This document shows, one piece after another, positions 49,197 through 57,176 of a stretch of 64,000 nucleotides of DNA (within the stretch, counting starts at the first letter, position 1; every line of letters begins with the position of its first letter). The position numbers were made by a program, and so were the translations under genes. The notes under the pieces were generated by a model, which saw only the letters and a list, made by a program, of their open reading frames with translations, was not told the origin of the DNA and made no database searches. This DNA comes from Mycobacterium sp. 3519A (GTDB lineage Bacteria; Actinomycetota; Actinomycetes; Mycobacteriales; Mycobacteriaceae), in the NCBI RefSeq assembly GCF_900240945.1, contig NZ_OESG01000011.1, positions 158,778 to 222,777 on the forward strand, given 5' to 3'.

Positions 49197-49583
49197 TCAG
49201 AAATGCACCCACTGCAGTGCGCTGTTCACCTTTGCGCACCGCAGCGGCACCCCGAAGGTGCGGGGTTGTAAGTCGTTGCCTGCCACGGGTTCCTGCGCGG
49301 TGTCGCCCAGCCTGGCGCACGGTTGCGCCACCTGCTGCTCGCCGACCAGCGGTCCGACCCGCACCCACACACCCTGTGCGGAGCAGATCAAGGTGCCGAG
49401 GTTTGCATCCAAGCCGAAGACGAATGACGGCCCTGGTGCACACGGTGCGCCTTCGACGACGTTGCGCGCCACGTTCGGGACGCACAGCGCCGCGTCGCAG
49501 TCCGCCGATGACTGCGCCGCGAGAGAGACTGCGGCCGCGGTCAATCCAACAGTCAGAACCGGTATCGCGATGATCGTACGCAC
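49197..49583 (-). CDS. Small Cys-containing secreted protein (paralogue 2)
   Basis: A 128-residue exported protein starting at GTG 49583, behind GAGGGGA; a longer frame reaches 49646 but adds a charged segment before the signal. The signal peptide is about VRTIIAIPVLTVGLTAAAVSLAAQSSA. The mature part DCDAALCVPNVARNVVEGAPCAPGPSFVFG... has the same six-Cys layout as the neighbour at 48797-49177, ending in LRCAKVNSALQWVHF. The genes are tail to tail with 19 bp between stops, a duplication followed by inversion or an inverted duplication. Confidence 0.83.
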   Translation of the reverse strand: MRTIIAIPVLTVGLTAAAVSLAAQSSADCDAALCVPNVARNVVEGAPCAPGPSFVFGLDANLGTLICSAQGVWVRVGPLVGEQQVAQPCARLGDTAQEPVAGNDLQPRTFGVPLRCAKVNSALQWVHF

Positions 49584-49642
49584 GTGTGTCCCCTCGCCTG
49601 ATCGATCCAGCCTAGCGCGGCAGCGCGGCACCGACCGCAGTT

Positions 49643-50818
49643 TCACCAGCGCACCGGCAGTTCGGTGATTCCGCCCGCCAATGCGTCCCGCGGTAGCGTC
49701 AGTTCTGACACGTCGACCGCCAGTCGCAGCGTCGGGAACCGGGACACCAGTTGTGTGAACACGGTCTGGAGTTCGATGCGGGCCAGTGGCGCGCCGAGAC
49801 AGTACCTGGCGCCGTACCCCAAGGCGAGATGACCTGACGCGGAACGTGTTACATCCAGCCGGTCGGGATCCGGATAGGCGGCCGGGTCGAGGTTACCTGC
49901 GCCGAGATCGAGAAGGACGAGATCACCCGCCTTGACGGTGACGTCGTCGATGTCGAAGTCGCGGCGGGCATAGCGTGGCACCGGGAAGCCTCCGGTGCGG
50001 GCGGCCCGCAGGGTCTCCTCGATCGCGTTGGGGATCAGCGAGGGTTGATCGACGAGTGCCTGCCACTGCGCAGGGTTCGCCAGCAACAGCATTGCGGCAA
50101 GGCCGATTTGGATCACCGTCGTCTCGTGGCCTGCGAAGAGCAGAGCCATCGTCAAACCGGCCACCTCGAGGTCTTCGACACCCTCGGTTGCGCACAGCCG
50201 AGAGATGACGTCGTCACCCGGTTCCTGGCGTTTCGCCGCGACAAGCTGCAGGCCGTAACCGAACAACTGCATCATGCCCTGTTCCGAACGGGTTCGGTCG
50301 CGGGTGTCCGCGGCGTCGTCGGCCCAACTGCGGAACTGCTCACGATCCTGGTAGGGCACCCCGAGCAGTTCGCAGATGACCTGTATCGGCAAGGGAACGG
50401 CCAGCGCGGTGTGCAGATCTGCCTGCGGTCCCTGCTCGGCCATCTCGTCGAGCAGTTGCGCCGTCATCGCCTCGATCCGGGGCTGCATTGCGCGCATGTG
50501 CTTGGGCGCGAAGTGCGGTTGCAGGAGTTCGCGCATGCGTGCGGTGTCGGTGTCCTCGGTGTCGAAATTGCCTATCGGACCGCCGAACAACAACGATTCA
50601 CCCAGTCTTGCCGCGTTCTCCGGTTCGGGGTGGCCTCGACCAAGCCGGTCGTCGTCGAGCAGGCGTCGCACGTCAGCGTGCCGGGTGACGAGCCATCCCT
50701 CGTGGCCGACGCCGGTGCGCACCCGATGGATCGGCCCTGCGGCCTGAAGCTCGCGAAGTCGCGGTGCGACTTGCAGCGGATGTCCTTGCTCGAAAGGCAG
50801 TTGCGCCGCAACGGCCAT
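49643..50818 (-). CDS. Cytochrome P450
   Basis: A 391-residue P450 resembling the CYP105/CYP107-type enzymes of actinomycetes. The I-helix motif is LFAGHETTVIQ, ExxR is in IEETLRAARTGG, and haem ligand C340 lies in LGYGARYCLGAPLARIE. AAGGGGG precedes the ATG. It has no adjacent ferredoxin, unlike four other P450s of the window. It is monocistronic and divergent from the KshA-like operon, separated by 332 bp. Confidence 0.92.
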   Translation of the reverse strand: MAVAAQLPFEQGHPLQVAPRLRELQAAGPIHRVRTGVGHEGWLVTRHADVRRLLDDDRLGRGHPEPENAARLGESLLFGGPIGNFDTEDTDTARMRELLQPHFAPKHMRAMQPRIEAMTAQLLDEMAEQGPQADLHTALAVPLPIQVICELLGVPYQDREQFRSWADDAADTRDRTRSEQGMMQLFGYGLQLVAAKRQEPGDDVISRLCATEGVEDLEVAGLTMALLFAGHETTVIQIGLAAMLLLANPAQWQALVDQPSLIPNAIEETLRAARTGGFPVPRYARRDFDIDDVTVKAGDLVLLDLGAGNLDPAAYPDPDRLDVTRSASGHLALGYGARYCLGAPLARIELQTVFTQLVSRFPTLRLAVDVSELTLPRDALAGGITELPVRW

Positions 50819-51150
50819 GCCTGACCCCCTTACATTCCGGCACGAAGGTGTATCTAAGGATGCCCGCTACCGCACGACTTGTATAGCCGGTTTTCGATCC
50901 GTCATCGGCGGTGCGGTGCGTTTGCTGCGCGGTGACCGCCGGACATTGTATGCGGTGGATGCCGATGCCGGGCACAGCAATTCGATGAGTTGACCATCAG
51001 AGCCGAAGGCGCACATCAGATTTCATCGAACGCGTCAATATCCGTTCCTTGTGTTCATTGAACATGCATGCTTGACTTCGTAATATCAGCCGTTTGCCAG
51101 AAAGAGCGAAGCTGAGCGTTATTTGCACAAGGTGATTTCGGCGGTGGTGC
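50819..51150. promoter_or_regulatory. Intergenic region upstream of the KshA-like operon
   Basis: This 332-bp gap holds a dyad TGTTC-ATT-GAACA (51052-51064), a TTGACT hexamer at 51072 that could be a -35 box, and, at 51113-51159, the first copy of a ~47-bp element repeated in inverse orientation at 59471-59517. The element begins TGAGCGTTATTTGCACAA, ends at codon 3 of the oxygenase and thus includes its start. On the minus strand a TTAGAT at about 50855-50860 may belong to the P450 promoter. I saw nothing in 50890-51040. Confidence 0.55.
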
Positions 51151-52290
51151 ATGCAGCAGGTTCGTGAGATCGAGACGGGTTCGCTCCCGACGCGCTTCGC
51201 TCGGGGTTGGCATTGTCTGGGCCTGGCGCGGGACTTCCTCGACGGAAAGCCGCATGCCGTCGAGGCGTTCGGAACCAAATTGGTTGTCTTCCAAGACAGC
51301 CAGGGAGCACCGCGTGTCCTCGACGCGTATTGCAGGCACATGGGCGGTGACCTGAGCCGCGGTTCTGTCAAAGGTGATTCGATCGCGTGCCCGTTTCACG
51401 ATTGGCGCTGGGACGGCGACGGGCGGTGTGCACTGGTGCCGTATTCGAAACGGGTCCCCAAACTCGCGCGCACCCGTTCGTGGATCACGTGTCAACAGAA
51501 TCACCTGCTGTTCGTCTGGCATGACCCGGAAGGCAGTCCGCCGCCGGACGACGTCGCCATTCCGCGTATCGACGAAGTGTTCAGCGACCAGTGGACCGAC
51601 TGGACCGTGAAGCGCTGGCTCATCGAGAATTCACACAGCAGGGAAATCGTCGACAATGTGGCCGACACCGCTCACTTCTTCTATGTGCACGACGGCTTTC
51701 CGACCTACTTCAAAAACGTGTTCGAGGGCCATACTGCGACGCAGTATCTGACCAACCGCGGCAGGCCCGACACCGACCTGGGCCCGGCGTTCGCGAACTC
51801 GATCCTGAATTCCGAATCGTCGTATTACGGCCCGGCTTACGTGGTCACCTTCCTGCACAACAACTACAGCGGCTATCGCACCGAAGCGATCCTGATCGCC
51901 TTTCACTACCCGGTGACCCACGACTCGTTCATGCTTCACAACGCGGTGGCCGTGCAGAAGCCGCAGGGTCTGGATCCCGACACCACCGACAAGCTTGCGC
52001 GGATGGTCGCGGAAGGGGTGACGGCCGGCTTCGAACAGGATGTCGAGATCTTCAAGAGCAAGGCCAAGATCGACAACCCTCTGCTATGTGACGACGACGG
52101 CCCGATCTATCAACTGCGGCGTTGGTATGAGCAGTTCTACGTCGACGTCGCCGATGTCACACCGGAGATGACGGACCGGTTCGAGTGCGAGGTGGACACT
52201 TCCTATCCGACTCAGATCTGGACCCGAGAAGTGGAAGAGAACATGGCGCGGGAGTCCGCGAGTGCCACAGCACCGTCCACGGTGCGCTGA
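51151..52290 (+). CDS. kshA: Rieske oxygenase closely resembling 3-ketosteroid 9-alpha-hydroxylase KshA
   Basis: A 379-residue oxygenase component. Rieske ligands C61-x-H63 and C80-x2-H83 have the compact 16-residue loop. The catalytic site NVADTAHFFYVH gives D172, H175 and H180, and the next FPTYFKNVFEGH is a strong KshA match; length is that of KshA. KshA with reductase KshB hydroxylates C9 of androstenedione-like steroids and opens ring B. No kshB is in the window. The context (acyltransferase, Coq4-like protein, P450s, MmpL) differs from steroid catabolic loci, so it may act on another polycyclic substrate. The start codon lies within the 47-bp repeated element. Confidence 0.85.
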   Translation: MQQVREIETGSLPTRFARGWHCLGLARDFLDGKPHAVEAFGTKLVVFQDSQGAPRVLDAYCRHMGGDLSRGSVKGDSIACPFHDWRWDGDGRCALVPYSKRVPKLARTRSWITCQQNHLLFVWHDPEGSPPPDDVAIPRIDEVFSDQWTDWTVKRWLIENSHSREIVDNVADTAHFFYVHDGFPTYFKNVFEGHTATQYLTNRGRPDTDLGPAFANSILNSESSYYGPAYVVTFLHNNYSGYRTEAILIAFHYPVTHDSFMLHNAVAVQKPQGLDPDTTDKLARMVAEGVTAGFEQDVEIFKSKAKIDNPLLCDDDGPIYQLRRWYEQFYVDVADVTPEMTDRFECEVDTSYPTQIWTREVEENMARESASATAPSTVR

Positions 52291-52308
52291 GAAGGCCGGG
52301 GGAGCGCG

Positions 52309-53697
52309 GTGAAGGTGCACCGACTCGGTGGCTTCGATGCGACGCTGCTGCTGTTCGAGAGCCCATCGCAGCCGATGCACGCGTGCTCGCTGGCCGAACT
52401 GGACGTCTCGACCATGCCGGGCGGATACAGCTTCGAGGCCTTCCGGGAGATGCTCGCTGTGCGTACCCGCGCACTTCCGGAGTTCCGCGCGAAGGTGGTC
52501 GACAGCCGGCTCAACCTGGGCACCCCGGTGTGGGCGGAGGACCCGAATTTCGATATCGACAACCACGTGCATCGCCTCGACCTGCCCGCGCCGGGCGGTC
52601 AGCGCGAATTGTGCGATATCGCAGGGCGTCTGGCATCCGAACCGCTCGATCGCAGCCGACCCCTCTGGGACATGTGGGTGCTCGAGGGGGTTTCGGGTGT
52701 CGAGCCGAAGGTCAGCGGCCGCATCGCGGTGGTCATCAGGACACATCACGTTTTCGCCGACGGGCTGACCAGCGGTGACCTGTGGGCCAAGTTGTATGCC
52801 AGTGACACCGACGCTCCCGCGACGTCTCCTGTCGACGGTTTCGGCGATATCTCACCGCAACGCCTGGCGGTCGACGGACTGCTGCGCTTCGCGGCTCGAC
52901 CGTGGTTCCTACTGACCAGGCTCATCGTCCCTACCCTCGTGGCGCTGGCGCGGACGGTGGGGCGCGCCGTGCGCGGCCGAGCCATGTCGGCCCCGTTCCT
53001 CGCACCACGAATTCCGTTCAACGGCGACGTCAGCGAACGCCGCAACGTCGCCTACGCCAGGCTCGACCTGCGCGACGTCAAGACGGTCAAGAACACATTC
53101 GGGGTGAAGGTCAACGATGTGCTGCTGGCTGTGGTGTCGGGTGCGGTCAGGCAGTTCCTGGAATCGCGCGGCGCGCTGCCCGACAGGGCTTTGGTGGCGT
53201 TGATCCCGGTGGCGGTGCAGGACGGCAGGGAGGGACTTCGCAATCAGTTCGCGCCGATGTGGTCGAGTTTGCACACCGATCTGGAAGACCCGGTGGGACG
53301 GCTCAAAGCCATCGCCGAATCCAGTTCGGTTGCCAAAGAACACAGTTCGGCGATCGGCACCACGTTGCTCGCCGATTGGGCGCATTGCGCACCGTCGCTG
53401 CCGCCTGCCATCATGCGGCTGTACGCGTGGTCGGGGCTGAGCAAGCGCCTGCCCGTCTACAGCGTGTCGCTGTCGAATGTGCGGGGAGACCAACAGCAGA
53501 TCCTCGGCGCGCACGTCATCGCGAACTATCCATTCGGACCGGTGATGAACGGAGCCGGACTCAACATCACCGCGGCATCGCTCAACGGCAACATCGACTG
53601 CGGCCTGGTCTCCTGTCCGGAACTGCTGCCGGACCTGTGGGAGGTGGCAGACGCCATGCCCGTCGCGCTGAAGGAGTTGTTGAATGCAGCGCACTGA
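52309..53697 (+). CDS. WS/DGAT-family O-acyltransferase
   Basis: A 462-residue wax ester synthase/diacylglycerol acyltransferase. The catalytic motif HHxxxDG is intact as H146-H147-V-F-A-D151-G152, and the C-terminal region has the family segment LPVYSVSLSNVRGDQQQ with a PFGPVMNGAGLNITAASLNG end. GTG 52309 has GGGGGAG upstream. Such enzymes esterify an acyl-CoA onto an alcohol to give triacylglycerol, wax or steryl esters. Beside an oxygenase that creates a hydroxyl it would be suited to acylate the product. Confidence 0.9.
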   Translation: MKVHRLGGFDATLLLFESPSQPMHACSLAELDVSTMPGGYSFEAFREMLAVRTRALPEFRAKVVDSRLNLGTPVWAEDPNFDIDNHVHRLDLPAPGGQRELCDIAGRLASEPLDRSRPLWDMWVLEGVSGVEPKVSGRIAVVIRTHHVFADGLTSGDLWAKLYASDTDAPATSPVDGFGDISPQRLAVDGLLRFAARPWFLLTRLIVPTLVALARTVGRAVRGRAMSAPFLAPRIPFNGDVSERRNVAYARLDLRDVKTVKNTFGVKVNDVLLAVVSGAVRQFLESRGALPDRALVALIPVAVQDGREGLRNQFAPMWSSLHTDLEDPVGRLKAIAESSSVAKEHSSAIGTTLLADWAHCAPSLPPAIMRLYAWSGLSKRLPVYSVSLSNVRGDQQQILGAHVIANYPFGPVMNGAGLNITAASLNGNIDCGLVSCPELLPDLWEVADAMPVALKELLNAAH

Positions 53698-54505
53698 CCG
53701 CTCCGAATACCGCAATCCCGACGGCATCGTTCCCGACCGACGGTCATGGCGAACGATCATCGCAGGCTGGCGCGGCCTGACCGTCACCGGTAAACCCATG
53801 TACGAGTACTTCTATCTCGCTTCGCTGGAGATCTCGATACCGTCGATCCCACGCCAGTTCTATCAAGTGCGTGCTCACCCCCACGGCCGCAACATCATTC
53901 GCGACAAACCCGACCTGATGGCATTACTGCGCGATGAGGCGTATCTGGCGTCGCTGCCCGCAGGCACATTGGGGCACGCATACCGCTGCTTCCTCGCCCT
54001 CAACCGTCTCGATGCCGATGTGTTCGACGAGGCGAAGGTGGTTCGGCCACACGCCGAGGCGCGTAATTGGCACGAGGACTACTACTACTTCTTGATGCGG
54101 TGCAACGCGATGCACGATCTCTCCCACGTCGTCACCGGATACGGACCCGACCTGGCCGGCGAGATCACCGGAATCGGTTTCCAGTGTGGCCAAATGGAAC
54201 CCGCAGGGCCGTTGGAGAAGCTGGGGTATGCCGCGGCGGTGAGCCTGCCGGGTGGTTCGCTACGGCACAAGTTGCGCGTCTTCCGGCAGGCCGTCGAAAG
54301 AGGCAGGCGCGCGGACAAGCTCACAGCGGCGCCATGGGAACAGCTACTCGACAAACCGCTCGACGAAGTCAGGGCTCAACTGGGGGTGGCCCCGACACAC
54401 GAGGCACATCCCGACGGCCTCTGGTTCACCGCGTGGACGCCGCCCGGGATGCGGCCACCGACCCGGTGGGACTACGACGCGATCCTGGCCAAGGAACATG
54501 CCTGA
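53684..54505 (+). CDS. Coq4-like protein
   Basis: A 273-residue protein with the Coq4 zinc/metal motif HDxxH-x11-E complete: H144-D145-L-S-H148 and E160 in HDLSHVVTGYGPDLAGE. The preceding EDYYYFLMRCNAM and following IGFQCGQ also fit the family. Coq4 belongs to ubiquinone biosynthesis, where it takes part in C1 oxidative decarboxylation of the ring. Mycobacteria make menaquinone, so a different substrate is likely here. The gene overlaps the acyltransferase by 14 bp and the P450 by 8 bp, so it is a firm member of this operon and probably a tailoring enzyme. Confidence 0.85.
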   Translation: MQRTDRSEYRNPDGIVPDRRSWRTIIAGWRGLTVTGKPMYEYFYLASLEISIPSIPRQFYQVRAHPHGRNIIRDKPDLMALLRDEAYLASLPAGTLGHAYRCFLALNRLDADVFDEAKVVRPHAEARNWHEDYYYFLMRCNAMHDLSHVVTGYGPDLAGEITGIGFQCGQMEPAGPLEKLGYAAAVSLPGGSLRHKLRVFRQAVERGRRADKLTAAPWEQLLDKPLDEVRAQLGVAPTHEAHPDGLWFTAWTPPGMRPPTRWDYDAILAKEHA

Positions 54506-55847
54506 CGCGCGAGTCGGTCGACGTCCGCCCGGCCCCAACATCGTTGAGCTGGGCTGGCTGTCGCTACGGCACGCGGCCGACCCGTTCGCACTGCTGCCGC
54601 AGATCGCGAGTCGATACGGGGACGTGGTGGACCTCCCGGTGCCGATGCTGGGCTCGACGACCACGCTGCTCAGCCATCCCGATCACGTCGAGCACATCTT
54701 CGTCCGCGACCACAGCCGTTATCACCGGCATCATCTGACCAGTCAGTTGGTGCCGGGGGAGCCCGACGTGTTGCCGGTGCTCGAAGGCGAGGAATGGCGA
54801 CGCTGGCGCCGACCGCTGAACCCGCATTTCGGGGAGGAGGCGCTGGCGGCCAGAAGCCGCTCGATGGCCGCCGCGGTGTCGGCCGGGATGGACGCGTGGG
54901 CTCCATACACGACGTCCGGCCAGTGGATCGACCTCGAACACGAACTCGGCGCCGTGGTCATGGACGCGCTGCTGCGGTCGATGTTCAGCACTGTGCTTGA
55001 CCCAGAGACATTGGGCCGCTACGTCGATGCCGCGCGAGACCTTGGCAAGTACACCATCGGCAGGGCCTTGATGTCGGCCTTCCCGCGCTTCCTGCCCCGC
55101 CCCTTCCAGAGGCGCGGTGAGGCGGCGCAGCGGACGTTCCTCGGCGAGCTCGACAAACTGATCGTCCGGCGACAGGCCGAGGGCCCCCGCGACGTGCCCG
55201 ACATCCTGGACGCCCTGATGGGGATGACGTTCGACGGATGTCCTCAGATGGCCTACCGCAGGCTGCGCACAGAGCTTTCGTCGCTGGTCTTCGCCGGCTT
55301 CGAGACGACTGCGGAATCGGTGTCGTGGTGTTTGGCGTTGCTGCACGACAATACGTCTGCGCTTGCCAAGGCGTACGCGGAGGTGGATGCCCTGGCCGGC
55401 GCGCCGATCGAGTACGCCACCCTCGCTCAGCTGCCGTTCGTGCGCGCATGTTTCGATGAGGCCCTGCGAACCGAGGCTCCGCCCGGAATCCTGCGCACGG
55501 CCGCCGAGGACGACACCATCGACGGCTATCACATTCCGAAGGGCTCCCACGTCCTGGTCTCGCCGTTCGGTCTGCATCGTGACTCGCGATTCTGGAGTCG
55601 CCCAGAAGAATTCGAGCCAAGCCGGTTTCTGACCGGGAAGATCAACCGCAACGCCTACATTCCGTTCGGCATCGGCCCGCGCAAATGCCTGGGCTGGCGA
55701 CTGGCCTACATCGACGGCCTGATGACGTTGGCTGCGGTCCTGCAGCGCTACACCATCGAGATTCGACCCGGCTGGAAACCCAAACCGACGCTGCGGATAT
55801 CCACCGGACTGGTCGACGGGTTCCCCGTGTGTCTGACGACTCGCTGA
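54498..55847 (+). CDS. Cytochrome P450
   Basis: A 449-residue P450 of the longer, CYP135/137-like bacterial type. The N-terminal proline hinge (RRPPGPNIVELGW), I-helix FAGFETTAES, ExxR in FDEALRTEAPP, a WSRPEEFEPSRFL segment and haem ligand C397 in FGIGPRKCLGWRLA are present. ATG 54498 overlaps the Coq4-like gene. No ferredoxin follows. Its stop is 9 bp from the stop of another P450 on the minus strand. Probably hydroxylates or epoxidises the same lipid or polycyclic product as the other enzymes of the operon. Confidence 0.92.
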   Translation: MPDARVGRRPPGPNIVELGWLSLRHAADPFALLPQIASRYGDVVDLPVPMLGSTTTLLSHPDHVEHIFVRDHSRYHRHHLTSQLVPGEPDVLPVLEGEEWRRWRRPLNPHFGEEALAARSRSMAAAVSAGMDAWAPYTTSGQWIDLEHELGAVVMDALLRSMFSTVLDPETLGRYVDAARDLGKYTIGRALMSAFPRFLPRPFQRRGEAAQRTFLGELDKLIVRRQAEGPRDVPDILDALMGMTFDGCPQMAYRRLRTELSSLVFAGFETTAESVSWCLALLHDNTSALAKAYAEVDALAGAPIEYATLAQLPFVRACFDEALRTEAPPGILRTAAEDDTIDGYHIPKGSHVLVSPFGLHRDSRFWSRPEEFEPSRFLTGKINRNAYIPFGIGPRKCLGWRLAYIDGLMTLAAVLQRYTIEIRPGWKPKPTLRISTGLVDGFPVCLTTR

Positions 55848-55856
55848 GCGCTTACG

Positions 55857-57176
55857 CTAGTCCAGCACCACCGTGGCACCGCGGTCGGGCACGGGGCTGA
55901 TTCCGCCCCTGCGCACTCGCTCGGACCGGTCTGTGGTGGCCCGCACCGTGCAGTCGCCGAACAGGGCAGCCAGCACCACACGCATCTCGTTTTCGGCGAA
56001 TGCTTCACCGAGACAACGGCGGATGCCGCCACCGAACGGAATATACGTGTAGGTGCCGGTTCGCTTCCCGATGAAGCGCTCCGGGGAGAACCGCTCGGGT
56101 TCGGGATAGATCTCCGGCCGGCGGTGCATCAGATAGATGGACGGCACCACATCAACGCCTGCGGGCAATTGCACACCGTTGATGCGCATGGGCGCCTTGA
56201 GCCGCCGGGACACCAGCGAGATCACCGGCCGAAGACGCAAGGTCTCTTTGACTACCGCGGCCAGGAATTCTGTTTGTCCGCTTGCCAATTCGTCCTTTAG
56301 GCGGGCGTGATGGGCGGGGTGGCGCACCAATCGCTCGACCGCCCATGACAGCGCGGTCGCCGTGGTTTCGTGTCCCGCCAGCAGCAGGGTCATCAGCTCG
56401 TCGCGGATCTCGACGTCGCTCATCGGCATGCCGTCCTCGTGCCGGGCCGCCAACAGGGCTGACAGCACGTCGGCGCGCTCGCCGATGTGGCCTGCGCGTC
56501 GCCGCTCGGCGATCTCGGCGTAGAGCAGACGATCGACACCACGAAGCAACCTGCGGGTGAGTGTGGCCCTGATCCGCCGGGGTCCCAGCGCCACCAGGAA
56601 CAGCTGAGTCGCGACACCCGTTGTCCTGACGAAGATTCGTGTCATTGCCGCGCGCAGCGCATCCAGTCGCGTGCCCTCACTGAGCCCGAACACGGTGCGA
56701 AGGATGATCTCCAGCGTCAACGTCTGCATCAGCGGGTGCAGGCGCACCGGGGTCCGCCGCGGCCATCGAGCGATCTCGGCCTTGGTGACAGCGGTCATCG
56801 ACTCGGCGTAGGAGGTCAAGTGGTTGCCGCGGAAGGGCGGCATCAACAACCGGCGCTGTTGTCGGTGTGCCTCACCGTCGAGCAGCAACACCGAATTCGT
56901 GCCGAGTGCAGGCACCAGGATCTGCTTACCCTCGCCTGCGTGGAGCAGTTCGGGCGGACCCGTGAAGATCTCTTTGACCGCGTCCGGGTGCGAGACCATC
57001 ACCCAGGGCGGCTCACTGACGAGCCGCAGGGTGAACATGTCGCCATAACGGGCCGCCGACCTTGCCATGAATTCCCACGGCCTGGTGATGTACGCGGCGG
57101 TCTGAACAGCGACCGGTAGCCGGGGACCCGGCGGCAGTGAATCGGGCGTCACCACTTGGCTATCCACTGACAGCAC
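55857..57176 (-). CDS. Cytochrome P450
   Basis: A 439-residue P450 similar in design to CYP135/138-like proteins. N-terminal PPGPRLP hinge, GEAHRQQRRLLMPPF, I-helix LLAGHETTATA, ExxR in VKETLRLRPV, PERFSPERF and haem ligand C388 in FGGGIRRCLGEAFAENE are visible. GTG 57176 overlaps the end of the MmpL gene by 17 bp, so export and oxidation genes are co-translated. It belongs to the leftward operon that faces the KshA-like operon. Confidence 0.92.
   Translation of the reverse strand: MLSVDSQVVTPDSLPPGPRLPVAVQTAAYITRPWEFMARSAARYGDMFTLRLVSEPPWVMVSHPDAVKEIFTGPPELLHAGEGKQILVPALGTNSVLLLDGEAHRQQRRLLMPPFRGNHLTSYAESMTAVTKAEIARWPRRTPVRLHPLMQTLTLEIILRTVFGLSEGTRLDALRAAMTRIFVRTTGVATQLFLVALGPRRIRATLTRRLLRGVDRLLYAEIAERRRAGHIGERADVLSALLAARHEDGMPMSDVEIRDELMTLLLAGHETTATALSWAVERLVRHPAHHARLKDELASGQTEFLAAVVKETLRLRPVISLVSRRLKAPMRINGVQLPAGVDVVPSIYLMHRRPEIYPEPERFSPERFIGKRTGTYTYIPFGGGIRRCLGEAFAENEMRVVLAALFGDCTVRATTDRSERVRRGGISPVPDRGATVVLD

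Noticed and set aside
33088..51150. KstR-type steroid regulator sites near the mce and KshA-like promoters
   Set aside because: I looked for TNNAACNNGTTNNA in the intergenic regions at 33088-33336 and 50819-51150 and saw no convincing match.
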